Shown: positions 55,592 through 64,000 of the stretch, piece by piece | Numbering within the stretch: the first letter of the stretch is position 1 | Layout: the number at the start of each line of letters is the position of its first letter | NCBI GenBank assembly: GCA_021324395.1 | Contig: JAJPJG010000038.1 | Location: 62,001 to 126,000, forward strand | From: Spartobacteria bacterium | GTDB taxonomy: Bacteria > Verrucomicrobiota > Verrucomicrobiia > Chthoniobacterales > Chthoniobacteraceae | Reading direction: 5' to 3' | Length of the DNA: 64,000 bases | Position numbers and translations under genes: made by a program | The notes under the pieces: generated by a model | The model's database searches: none | Seen by the model: only the letters and a program-made list of their open reading frames with translations | What the model was told of the DNA's origin: nothing

Positions 55592-56713
55592 TCAAGCGTG
55601 CGGGCGAGAGCGCGATGGCGCGCTTTTGCCGTCGATCCATTCGCCCTGGACTAAAATCTCACGCGCAATGGCCGGAATGCCTCGGTCGTTATCGTGAAGT
55701 AGCGAGATGGCTACCAATGTGGCGACGCGACCGATTTCCTGCGGGTTTTGGTAAATGCCCGCGTCGAATGGAAGATCGCTGACGTTGAGCCCGGCAACGG
55801 CGACATCCTGCGGCACGCGCCGGCCTGCAAACTCAAGCAGCGTGGCGATGGAGGAAACCTCGGTGACAATGGCATCGACTTTCCATTGATCGAGCCATTT
55901 TGCGAACCGTTCGGCGTGCTTTTTTCCGGATAGCTTGTTTTGCAATTCCGCATCTGTGACCTCCTCATCCAGAAGCATCGGCGGCACGCGGTCAGCCGTG
56001 GGAATGCTTACCGACTGCTGCTGCAAAAAGCCGCCAAGATAGGTTGAGCGGCCGGTCTTGTAGCCTGCATAACCGATGCGCTTGTAGCCCCGTTCCCGGA
56101 TGGATCGCAGCGCGAGACTTGCATTCGCGGACTGTGCGCTGGTGACTACGTGGAAATGCGGCAGCCCTCTCATTGCACGACTAAAGCGCACACACGAAAA
56201 CTCGTTCCAGTCAAAACCGGACCAATCAACGTCTGCCGTGTGCGGGACCGGCGGCATGAGCAGACCGCGAATGCCACGCGTGAGAAGAATCTTTTCCAGG
56301 CGTGCGGGGGGCATCGCATCGTTGACGATGAATTCCTCGAGACGGTATCCAAATTTTTCCGCAGTCATCAAAGCGCCCTGCCAGTAGCTCTCAAATTGCG
56401 TATAGCTGCGCAATTGCCGGGGTTTCGGCCACAGGTTCAGCCAGGCCAGTGCTGCGTGCACCGGCTTTATTGTGGAGGAGCGTTTGAATTGCGCCAGGCC
56501 TGCTCCCATCGCGTTCGGCTGGTAACCCATCTTTTGCGCCGTCTTCTGCACCAGCTTGCGCGTGCCCTCTTCAATTTCCGGCATGTTCTTCAAGGCCTTG
56601 GATACGGCGGACTGTGAAAGACCGAGCGCTTTGGCAATGTCCTTTTGGGTGACTGTTGCCGGCGGGGTTGAGGGACTGGAGGGCATTGGTGGCATCATCG
56701 CCAGAATACGCAT
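55592..56713 (-). CDS. LacI-family transcriptional regulator 2
   Basis: 373 residues. VTQKDIAKALGLSQSAVSKA then MPEIEEGTRKLVQKTAQKMG is the DNA-binding block; the ligand domain follows, ending AREILVQGEWIDGKSAPS. It is divergent from the 2-hydroxyacid dehydrogenase gene with an 81-bp gap holding a CGAAT-CCGT-ATTCG palindrome, and the same palindrome occurs again before the PEP-CTERM gene. Autoregulation and control of both genes are inferred. Confidence 0.93.
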   Translation of the reverse strand: MRILAMMPPMPSSPSTPPATVTQKDIAKALGLSQSAVSKALKNMPEIEEGTRKLVQKTAQKMGYQPNAMGAGLAQFKRSSTIKPVHAALAWLNLWPKPRQLRSYTQFESYWQGALMTAEKFGYRLEEFIVNDAMPPARLEKILLTRGIRGLLMPPVPHTADVDWSGFDWNEFSCVRFSRAMRGLPHFHVVTSAQSANASLALRSIRERGYKRIGYAGYKTGRSTYLGGFLQQQSVSIPTADRVPPMLLDEEVTDAELQNKLSGKKHAERFAKWLDQWKVDAIVTEVSSIATLLEFAGRRVPQDVAVAGLNVSDLPFDAGIYQNPQEIGRVATLVAISLLHDNDRGIPAIAREILVQGEWIDGKSAPSRSRPHA

Positions 56714-56735
56714 TCAAGTAAAGGTGCCCACTCCA

Positions 56736-56749
56736 CGAATCCGTATTCG
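56736..56749. promoter_or_regulatory. Palindromic operator between LacI 2 and the dehydrogenase gene
   Basis: CGAAT (56736-56740), CCGT, ATTCG (56745-56749). The 16-base string CGAATCCGTATTCGGA is repeated exactly at 57891-57906. A weaker GAAT-ACGC-ATTC overlaps the LacI 2 start (56704-56715). Arms and position fit a LacI-family site. Confidence 0.7.
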
Positions 56750-56794
56750 GAATAGGCGACCTTCGATCGAGGCGCAAGCGTGCGATAGTCCGGC

Positions 56795-57877
56795 ATGTTT
56801 TCGGAAATTTCTGCTCCCACGGTCGGATTAGTCGCGCCGGAAACGCGCGGACAATCGCTCGAGATAGACTTCTCATCGAAAAAGCCGAAAGCTCTCTTCC
56901 TCCTTGACGCCGCTTCGCGCGAATTGATCTATGGGCCGGAGGAACAGGGTTATCTTAGGGCGCACGCGGACTTCTACACGCCGCCGCAAACGCGCGAGTC
57001 GTTGCGCGAAAACCTCGACACGCTGGCCGATGCGGAAGTGATCTTCTCCGGCTGGGGCGCGCCGATGATGGACGAGGGTTTTCTCAGTGCCGCGCCCAAT
57101 CTCAAAGCGGTCTTTTACGGCGCGGGAACGATCGGTTACTGCACATCGGAAGCCTTTTGGAATCGCGAGATAGTGATTACCAGCGCGTATGCGGCAAATG
57201 CGGTGCCGGTCGCGGAATATACTCTCGCCACGATTTTGCTAAGCCTCAAAAACTTTTGGCGCTACGAAGCATTGGTAAGGGCAGGGAAGGGATGGGGCGA
57301 CCATACCCGTGAAGTAACGGGATGCTATCGCTCAACGGTAGCTCTCATCGGCTGCGGGATGATTGCGCGCAAGCTTATCGAGCTGCTAAAGGCCTTTGAT
57401 CTTCGCTGTGTGGTTTATGATCCTTTTTTGACCACGGCTGAAGCTGCTCTGCTGGATGTGGAGCTTTGCACGTTGGAGGAAGCTTTCATGCTCGGCGACG
57501 TGGTTTCCCTGCACGCGCCGGACAAGCCGGAGACGCGCGGAATGATTGCGCGGGAGCACTTTTTACTGATGAAAAAGAACGCGACCTTCATCAATACAGC
57601 GCGTGCGCCGATCGTCTCGCTTGAAGGCATGATCGACGCACTCCGTCAGCGCCCGGACATTATGTCTGTCCTTGATGTATTCGAGCCGGAACCGTTGCCG
57701 ATGGATTCGCCTTTGTTGCGGCTTGAGAATGTCACGATGAGTCCTCACATCGCCGGTTCGCTCGGTCCGGAGTGCCGGCGGTGCGGCAGCTACATGGTCG
57801 AGGAATACCAACGCTATCTCGCTGGCGAGCCGTTGAAATGGCGGATCACCCGCGAACTGGCCGCGCGCCTCGCTTAG
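56795..57877 (+). CDS. D-isomer-specific 2-hydroxyacid dehydrogenase family protein
   Basis: 360 residues. The NAD-binding turn is VALIGCGMIARKLIEL near residue 183, a variant of GxGxxG in which the third Gly is Ala, then RCVVYDPF with the Asp that selects NAD. Later HAPDKPETRGMIAREHF, INTARAPIV (Arg) and the catalytic His in MSPHIAGSLG near 321 are in place; the Glu of the catalytic triad is in VFEPEPLP. Substrate unknown; sugar-acid metabolism is likely given the LacI control. Confidence 0.88.
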   Translation: MFSEISAPTVGLVAPETRGQSLEIDFSSKKPKALFLLDAASRELIYGPEEQGYLRAHADFYTPPQTRESLRENLDTLADAEVIFSGWGAPMMDEGFLSAAPNLKAVFYGAGTIGYCTSEAFWNREIVITSAYAANAVPVAEYTLATILLSLKNFWRYEALVRAGKGWGDHTREVTGCYRSTVALIGCGMIARKLIELLKAFDLRCVVYDPFLTTAEAALLDVELCTLEEAFMLGDVVSLHAPDKPETRGMIAREHFLLMKKNATFINTARAPIVSLEGMIDALRQRPDIMSVLDVFEPEPLPMDSPLLRLENVTMSPHIAGSLGPECRRCGSYMVEEYQRYLAGEPLKWRITRELAARLA

Positions 57878-57888
57878 AAATTTACCGC

Positions 57889-57906
57889 TCCGAATCCGTA
57901 TTCGGA
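57889..57906. promoter_or_regulatory. Second copy of the LacI-type operator, before the PEP-CTERM gene
   Basis: TCCGAAT (57889-57895), CCGT, ATTCGGA (57900-57906): a perfect 7-4-7 inverted repeat, 100 nt ahead of the ATG at 58006. The AT-rich TTTTAATAAAAGAATAA at 57927-57943 downstream could be the promoter core. Confidence 0.7.
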
Positions 57907-58005
57907 ACGAATCGATTGCGAGCTTTTAATAAAAGAATAACTGTCGCGTCCCTGCATCACTCATCCCGTAGGGCTGCACGAAAATCCCGTAACCTAATAT
58001 CCCTC

Positions 58006-61000
58006 ATGAAAATGAAAAAAAGCCTCAGGGGCTTTGTGGCCCTTTGTATTGGCCTGCCCGCAGTCATCATCCTCTCGCTGCAACCTTCCAGTTCACGTGC
58101 AGCTTCGCTAACTTGGGATGGCGCTGACGCGACATTCAATACCAGCTACGGCGGCGGCGGCAATTGGAATACCAGCACTGCCAACTGGACTAATGCCTCC
58201 ACGGATCAAGTTTGGACGGATACCACCGGCACAACCGATACGGCTGTCTTCGCAACCACTGCGGGCACCGTTACAGTCGGAACCAATGTCGGAGCGCTTG
58301 GGCTGCAATTTGCAACCACCGGCTACACACTCACCTCGGGCACGATCACGCTTGGGTCGAGCGGTATCAATGCAAGCACACTTACCAGCGGAACGACGAC
58401 AATCAGTTCCAGTCTGACACTCCTCCCGGGCTTTCAGTCGTGGACTGTCGGTTCAGGTGGCAAACTCGCCATCAATGGGACTGTTACCCGTAACACAGGA
58501 GCGGCAGTGAATTTTTCCACGGCTGGTGTTACCAGTTCCTCTCTGACCAATGATGCAACTGGCATCCTCGGCGGCTGGGCGACGGTGGGCAATGCAGGCA
58601 CGTCCGGAGCCAGTGGCGATTTTGCCGCAGTGGACGGCACTGGCAATATCATCACCTACGCAAGCTATACCAATATCACCGGTAGCACGACAGGTGCCGG
58701 AGCTTCCGCGCAAAACTGGAAAGTCACCAACGCCGCCGGCTCACTGACCGCCAGCGCGACCGTGAATTCGCTGGTGCTGACGACGGATTTCAACATCCAG
58801 AGCGGCGCGACGATGACGCTGGGTAGCGGTGGTCTTATTCTTAGCGGTGTCAGCAGGTGGCTTAAAAACAACGGTGCCGGCAGCACGGCAGGCACGGGAC
58901 AACTGACTTCGGGTTTGGCCTCCGGCGAACTGTTTATTGATAGTTCCGCCAGCGGTGGCACCGGAGATAATGACTGGCAGATCTGGACGAAAATCATAGA
59001 TAATGGCGGGACTGCCGTGAAGTTCATCAAAACAGGGCCCGGATATTTGAAGCTGAACGGTGCGGATACTTATACGGGCGGCACGATCATGAACGGCGGC
59101 ACGCTCGTCGGCACCAGTGCCAGTGCGTTCGGCACGGGCGCCATCCAAGTCAATTCCGGAGCGCTTAGCACCAATCTAAACGCGGGAACAATGGCCAACA
59201 ATTTCACCGTCGCGACCGGCGCCTCGGTGACGATCGACAATGCCACCAACAACGGCACCTTGAACGGCAACTTTAGTGGTGGAGGAACTGTCACCATCCA
59301 GAATACCAGCGGTGGCGCCAATCTTTCCGAGAACGTGAACGGCAACTGGAGTGGATTCGCGGGAACCTTAAATTACAATACCTCCAACAGGGTCGTTAAC
59401 ATTTTCGCTCCCGCCAGCATGGACCTTTCGAATGCGGCCGTGAACTTTGTAAATACAAGCAATCTTACAAATTCGAGCTTCCGCGTGTCTGGCACCACCA
59501 GGTTGGGTTCTTTGTCGGGATTCGGTTATTTGGATGTTGTAGGTGTGATTGAAGTCGGAAACTTGAACACGAGCGGGACCTATAGCGGCCTGATTCGGGA
59601 TAATGGCGGCGCGGGCACGCTAAGGAAAATTGGCTCCGGAACGCTGACGCTCACTGGCGCGAGCACTAACACTGGCGGCGCGGTTATCAACGGGGGCACG
59701 CTTAGTTTGGGGAATGTGGCTGCGCTGAGCACATCCAGCGGCGGCATCAGCTTTGGCGGCGGCACCCTGCAATACGGATCGGGCATCACCACCGATTACT
59801 CCGCTCGCATTGCCGCTGGCACCAGCACTAGCGCAGTCGCTATCGACACCGGCACGAACAACGTCACTTTCGCCACGGCTTTGACTTCCAGCCAATCCGG
59901 TGGCCTCACCAAGTCCGGCAGCGGCATGCTGACCCTTTCGGCCAATAACGCCTACACCGGCGTGACGACGATCAACCTTGGCACGTTGAGTCTCACGGGC
60001 ACCATCAATAACACCGGTGGCGTCGTGGTGAACTCGGGTGGCACGCTCGCGGTCACCGGCACGATTGGCTCGACCGGCGGCATCGCCGTAAACGCAGGCG
60101 GCACCTTCACGCTGAGCGGCGCGGGCGCTGTCGCCAGTGGCAACGGCATCACCATCAATGGCAGCGGTGCGAAATTCGTGCAGACCAGCTCCGTTGTGAA
60201 TGCGTCTGCGGTGACGCTGACCACGGGCACGCTCGACGGCACCGGCACCATAGGTGCCGTGACGGTCGGCAATGGCACCGGCGGTATCATCACGAATGGA
60301 AACGGCAGCACCACGAAGCTCACGGTCGGCTCACTCACTTTCAACGGCGCAGGCACCATCAGCCTCAACAAATTCAACGATACCTCGACGGTGGCTCTCT
60401 CTGCCACCGGTGCATTGGTCACCACTCCTGCAAACGGCAACGTCACGTTAAATGTGCTGACAGCGCCCGTATGGAGCCTCAATACCGCTTACAACCTGAT
60501 TGGCTACGGCAGCTTTGGCGGTTCGAATTCGGATTTCACGGTTGGCAGCATCACTGGTCTCGCCACCCGCCAGACGGCGAGCGTTGGCAACACCGGAAGT
60601 GGCAGCGGATTCATCACTCTGACAGTAAGCGGTGATAATCCGGTCTGGTCCGGCGCGAATGGCGGCACCTGGACGACTGCCGCGACGAATGACAACTCGG
60701 GCTCCAACAATTGGGCGCTGAAGACGGGCCAAACCGCGACGAACTTCTGGGTCGGTGACAAGGCGGAATTCAATGACACGTTTACGATCAGTGGAACCAC
60801 CGCCGCGCCAACCACGACGACGGTGAACATTCACGGCGGCAATGTCAGTCCGACCAGCGCGATCTTCAACAACTCGAGCCTAAACTATACCGTTACCAGC
60901 GACGACGGCTCCGGCATCGCGGCAGGCTTTGTGACCTTGAACGGCACCGGCAACGTCACCATCAGCACGGTCAATAGCTACAGCGGCGGCACAACGATCA

Positions 61001-63696
61001 ATGCCGGCACGCTCACGCTGAGTGGTTCGGGAAATCTCGGCGCAACTTCCAGCGCGCTCGCAATGGGCGGCGGCACGCTGGATCTCGGCGCCAGCAGTCA
61101 GACTGTAGGCGCGCTGACCATCACTGTGGCAGCAGCCAGCGGCAATACCATTCAAAATGGCAGCCTCAACCCTAGCTCTGTCACGGTCAGCAACGCCAGC
61201 GGTAATGCCATCGTTACGGCGAATTTAGGCGGCTCGGGCGCAGTCACCATGAGCGGTTCGGGCACGTTGACGTTGGGTGGTTCGAACAGCTTTAGCGGCG
61301 GCACACTCGTCAAATCGGGCACGGTCGTCCTCGCCGGCGGCGGCAGTTTGTCCGCGAGCAATACGGTGACGATGGGCGACAGTATTGCGAATACCAGCGG
61401 CATCCTGCAGCTCGGCAACAGCAGCGGCGCGGCGAATACCACCGTGACCAGCCTGACGAATGTCGGCAGCGGCACGGGCAACGCCGTCGTGGGCGGTAAT
61501 GCGGGGGTTTCCACGCTGACGGTCAACAACAGCGGCGCGGTCAGCTACGGCGGCAAACTGGGCGGCGCTGGCACCAACCAGAACAACCTCGCGCTTGCCA
61601 AGAGCGGTGCAGGAACACTCACACTCACCGCAGCGAACACCTACAATGGCGGCACGACGATCACCGCTGGAACTGTGGCTGCCGCGAACGACACGGGGCT
61701 TGGCACGGGAGCGGTTACCTTGAACGGCGGTGGCTTTAGCGAAGCTTCCGGTGACAGGTTCTTATCCAACAACTTCATTATTGGGAGCAACGGTGGAACA
61801 ATTGCCACCCCAAGTGGGAACCTCACCTTATCGGGCACGTTGAGCGGGGCTGGCAATATCTCGCTCGCTGCAAACACTGCGGTCACCTCGCTCAATTTCG
61901 AATTCGCGGCAAATACGATGACCAGCGGCACGGTCACCACGGCTTCGGTCGCCAACGATCAGACGGTATTTCGTTTCAATAAGACGGCAGCAACCAGCTC
62001 ACTCCTTGATTGGGTATTCAATGCCGCCGGAAATCGCGGAAATTACCTCGGAACGTCAGGCACGTATAACTTTGGCTCGTTTGCGGGCACCGGCATCGTC
62101 TGGGACAATTTCCTGAGCGGCCAAAACCTCGTGCTCTCGATTGGCGGCAATAACCACGACGCTATTTTTGGCGGCACAATCCGGAAGAACAACGCGACGA
62201 TCTCCGTGCTCAAGATCGGCACGGGAACGGAGACCTTCTCTGGCGCGAATACCTACGACGGCGGCACCACTTTGACCAGCGGCACGCTGGTCTTCGGCAA
62301 CAACAGCGCGCTTGGCAGCGGCACGGCGATCCTCAATGGCGGCACGTTGAAAGCCGGTGGAGGATTTACCCTTGCCAACAATATCAATGTCACCGCCACG
62401 TCGATTTTCGACATGGCTGCCAACAACACGACCTTGAGTGGGAACATCAGCGGCTCGGCTGCTCTGAATTTTAATAACAGCGGCGTTGCCTCGACGCTTA
62501 CCTTGAGCGGCACCAACAGCGGCTACAGCGGAACCGTTACCGTCAACAACAATAACGCGGTAAGCTTCAACTCGGCGAATTCCGGCAGTGCGAACGCAGC
62601 ATGGGTATTCAACGACGCGACCGGAGATCGTGTGCGCATCAACGTTACCGGCACCAATACCCTCAACTTCGGATCCCTTTCCGGTAGTGGCCAAATTCAG
62701 AACGATACCGCAGCATCGCTGACGACTCTCAGCGTCGGCGCGCTCAATACAGACACGACCTTCAGCGGCACGATGAAAGACAACACCGGCATCCTCGCGC
62801 TGACCAAGACAGGCAATGGAACTCTGACGCTCACCGGTAACAACACCTACACCGGGGCAACCAACGTCAACGCCGGCACGTTGGCCATCAACGGCACCAA
62901 CAGCGGCACGGGCACAGTCACTGTGGCTGGCAGCGCGACCTTGAACGGCACCGGATCAGTTTCGGGCGCAGTTGTGGTGAGCGGAACGCTCTCCGGCAGC
63001 CTGATCTTGAGCGGCAGCGCGACAATCAACAACGGCGGCACCGCCGCAGCCGCCGCATTCAATGGTGACGTGAAGAACAACGGCACCGTTACCAGCAATG
63101 TCACGATCCTCAATGGCAAGACCGCGAGCGGCACCGGCACCTTTAGCGGCTCGGTCACGGTTGCCTCCGGCGGCACAATGGCACCGGGCAACAGCGCCGG
63201 CATCGTCAACACGGGCGACTTCAGTCTCCAGAGCGGCGCGCATCTCTCCATCGAGATCGGCAGCACCACGGCTGGCAGCGGTTATGATCAAGTGAACGTC
63301 ACCGGCGGCATCACGCTGGCTGGTGATCTCACCGGTTCACTCATCAATGGCTTTGGCTCGTTGATTCATGTTTCCGACACGGCGAATCCGCTGAATGGCG
63401 ATGTGTTTTACATCATCATCAACGATGGCGCCGATGCAGTAAGTGGTGCGTTCAGCAACCAGGTCGTCGGTGGCACCAGCTATTCGGGTGGCTTCAACAC
63501 GATCACCGTCGGCGGACAGGAGTTCGCGATCAACTACCAGGCCGATGCCAGCCTCGGCGGCACGTCCGGGTTTACCGCCACCAACGGCAACGATGTCGCG
63601 CTGATGGCCGTGCCAGAACCCGCCACGTGGGCGATGCTGGTCGGTGGATTTGGAATGCTTGCCGCATGGCGGCGTTCGCGCCGTCGCAAAGCTTAG
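58006..63696 (+). CDS. Giant PEP-CTERM protein with autotransporter-associated beta-strand repeats
   Basis: 1,896 residues from the ATG at 58006 (the open frame reaches back to 57772 but the signal peptide starts at KMKKSLRGFVALCIGLPAV). About a dozen repeats of the type SGSGTLTLGGSNSFSGGT and KSGAGTLTLTAANTYNGGTT are spread over the chain; these are the beta-strand repeats first noted in autotransporter passengers. There is no C-terminal barrel. Instead the end carries VPEPATWAMLVGG, a hydrophobic stretch and a basic tail RRSRRRKA, the PEP-CTERM signal handled by exosortase. A surface or biofilm-matrix protein is inferred. Confidence 0.92.
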   Translation: MKMKKSLRGFVALCIGLPAVIILSLQPSSSRAASLTWDGADATFNTSYGGGGNWNTSTANWTNASTDQVWTDTTGTTDTAVFATTAGTVTVGTNVGALGLQFATTGYTLTSGTITLGSSGINASTLTSGTTTISSSLTLLPGFQSWTVGSGGKLAINGTVTRNTGAAVNFSTAGVTSSSLTNDATGILGGWATVGNAGTSGASGDFAAVDGTGNIITYASYTNITGSTTGAGASAQNWKVTNAAGSLTASATVNSLVLTTDFNIQSGATMTLGSGGLILSGVSRWLKNNGAGSTAGTGQLTSGLASGELFIDSSASGGTGDNDWQIWTKIIDNGGTAVKFIKTGPGYLKLNGADTYTGGTIMNGGTLVGTSASAFGTGAIQVNSGALSTNLNAGTMANNFTVATGASVTIDNATNNGTLNGNFSGGGTVTIQNTSGGANLSENVNGNWSGFAGTLNYNTSNRVVNIFAPASMDLSNAAVNFVNTSNLTNSSFRVSGTTRLGSLSGFGYLDVVGVIEVGNLNTSGTYSGLIRDNGGAGTLRKIGSGTLTLTGASTNTGGAVINGGTLSLGNVAALSTSSGGISFGGGTLQYGSGITTDYSARIAAGTSTSAVAIDTGTNNVTFATALTSSQSGGLTKSGSGMLTLSANNAYTGVTTINLGTLSLTGTINNTGGVVVNSGGTLAVTGTIGSTGGIAVNAGGTFTLSGAGAVASGNGITINGSGAKFVQTSSVVNASAVTLTTGTLDGTGTIGAVTVGNGTGGIITNGNGSTTKLTVGSLTFNGAGTISLNKFNDTSTVALSATGALVTTPANGNVTLNVLTAPVWSLNTAYNLIGYGSFGGSNSDFTVGSITGLATRQTASVGNTGSGSGFITLTVSGDNPVWSGANGGTWTTAATNDNSGSNNWALKTGQTATNFWVGDKAEFNDTFTISGTTAAPTTTTVNIHGGNVSPTSAIFNNSSLNYTVTSDDGSGIAAGFVTLNGTGNVTISTVNSYSGGTTINAGTLTLSGSGNLGATSSALAMGGGTLDLGASSQTVGALTITVAAASGNTIQNGSLNPSSVTVSNASGNAIVTANLGGSGAVTMSGSGTLTLGGSNSFSGGTLVKSGTVVLAGGGSLSASNTVTMGDSIANTSGILQLGNSSGAANTTVTSLTNVGSGTGNAVVGGNAGVSTLTVNNSGAVSYGGKLGGAGTNQNNLALAKSGAGTLTLTAANTYNGGTTITAGTVAAANDTGLGTGAVTLNGGGFSEASGDRFLSNNFIIGSNGGTIATPSGNLTLSGTLSGAGNISLAANTAVTSLNFEFAANTMTSGTVTTASVANDQTVFRFNKTAATSSLLDWVFNAAGNRGNYLGTSGTYNFGSFAGTGIVWDNFLSGQNLVLSIGGNNHDAIFGGTIRKNNATISVLKIGTGTETFSGANTYDGGTTLTSGTLVFGNNSALGSGTAILNGGTLKAGGGFTLANNINVTATSIFDMAANNTTLSGNISGSAALNFNNSGVASTLTLSGTNSGYSGTVTVNNNNAVSFNSANSGSANAAWVFNDATGDRVRINVTGTNTLNFGSLSGSGQIQNDTAASLTTLSVGALNTDTTFSGTMKDNTGILALTKTGNGTLTLTGNNTYTGATNVNAGTLAINGTNSGTGTVTVAGSATLNGTGSVSGAVVVSGTLSGSLILSGSATINNGGTAAAAAFNGDVKNNGTVTSNVTILNGKTASGTGTFSGSVTVASGGTMAPGNSAGIVNTGDFSLQSGAHLSIEIGSTTAGSGYDQVNVTGGITLAGDLTGSLINGFGSLIHVSDTANPLNGDVFYIIINDGADAVSGAFSNQVVGGTSYSGGFNTITVGGQEFAINYQADASLGGTSGFTATNGNDVALMAVPEPATWAMLVGGFGMLAAWRRSRRRKA

Positions 63697-63762
63697 ACAA
63701 TTTGTCGATTCTTCCGTGATGCCGTTGAGGGACGGCATGCAGAAAGCACGGAAAATCCCAAA

Positions 63763-63805
63763 GCCGCCGCGGTGTTCGGGGGAGCACCGCGGCGGCACTT
63801 TTTTG
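63763..63805 (+). terminator. Intrinsic terminator after the PEP-CTERM gene
   Basis: GCCGCCGCGGTG (63763-63774) and CACCGCGGCGGC (63785-63796) are perfect complements with a 10-nt loop, followed by ACTTTTTTG. The 12-bp GC stem and T run make this a clear terminator, 66 nt after the stop. Confidence 0.92.
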
Positions 63806-63900
63806 AATGAGCGGTTAGTGGACTTTACCGCTGTGACGCAAGTCCCTTTTTCTTCACGAAGTGCTTTTGCAAATAAAGTTGTGTCGATAGAATAGCACTG

Positions 63901-64000
63901 ATGAAGCCCCTCCCGTCCGTTTTCGGCTGGTTTGCCAGCGCGCTCATCCTGCTGCTGGCAGGGCGGCTGCAAGGTGCACCATCGCCCATCGGGACGGGGC
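63901..64000 (+). CDS. Start of a secreted protein, cut by the window end
   Basis: The ATG at 63901 opens MKPLPSVFGWFASALILLLA followed by GRLQGAPSP, a signal peptide with a likely cut after the Ala in QGA. Only 33 residues are in the window. The family cannot be told. An AT-rich stretch at 63860-63890 may hold its promoter. Confidence 0.65.
   Translation, partial: MKPLPSVFGWFASALILLLAGRLQGAPSPIGTG

Noticed and set aside
58108-63972. Minus-strand frames rich in Pro and Val under the PEP-CTERM gene
   Set aside because: Complement of the repetitive Gly/Thr/Asn-rich coding sequence; no domain and no start signals.

Overview
The window reads as a contiguous chromosomal stretch of a GC-rich Gram-negative bacterium. 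The best fit is Verrucomicrobiota, perhaps a Chthoniobacter/Opitutus-like soil lineage. That is an inference from a PEP-CTERM protein with autotransporter-type beta repeats, a beta-helix protein opening with the LEPLEARIAPA motif, an outer-membrane biogenesis operon (bamA-skp-lpxD), many plant-sugar genes and tandem LacI regulators. No rRNA or tRNA gene was seen.

Layout. 1-5.7 kb: a 21-bp-period repeat array, a 7-bp repeat, small lower-GC hypothetical genes, a histone H1-like protein, a VOC protein and a membrane protein. 5.9-9.4 kb: a large beta-helix protein with a tiny coupled ORF repeating its N-terminal motif. 9.4-12.3 kb: rhaA, a DUF4258/DUF2283 pair and a secreted esterase. 12.3-15.6 kb: a lactate-utilisation operon lutABC on the minus strand, split between lutB and lutC by a second 21-bp array. 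15.7-35 kb: a nitrate-assimilation island with a LysR regulator, a leaderless NrtA-like protein, NrtA, NrtB and two ATPases, a porin, a NarK/NasA carrier, a PP2C-kinase fusion, a diflavin reductase, a NirA-type nitrite reductase, a four-cluster Fe-S/DmsC-like membrane fusion, a molybdopterin nitrate reductase and mobA. Many of these genes overlap by 4 nt. The same 17-bp palindrome lies at the LysR/NrtA-like divergent promoter and upstream of the MFS transporter, suggesting one regulon. 35-39.7 kb: glycosyltransferase, arabinofuranosidase, PhyH dioxygenase and AraC regulator. 39.7-46.4 kb: housekeeping genes purC, xerD, bamA, skp, lpxD and a SprT-like protein. 46.5-51.1 kb: a lower-GC island with an HsdR-like remnant, a tightly coupled three-gene operon (DGQHR-domain protein, unknown protein, adenine methyltransferase) and a short orphan tail. 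51.1-52.4 kb: a third 21-bp array and a helical protein related to the one at 4.8 kb. 52.5-64 kb: a second arabinofuranosidase, two LacI paralogues, a 2-hydroxyacid dehydrogenase flanked by two copies of a palindromic operator, a 1,896-residue PEP-CTERM protein and the start of another secreted protein.

The most unusual signals are: (1) several loci with strict 21-bp periodicity but different core words, which look DNA-level rather than protein-coding; (2) the DGQHR/unknown/methyltransferase operon next to restriction-gene debris, a candidate undescribed DNA-modification or defence module; (3) the unusual wiring of the nitrate island; and (4) a 94-bp nested hairpin reaching into the purC start codon.
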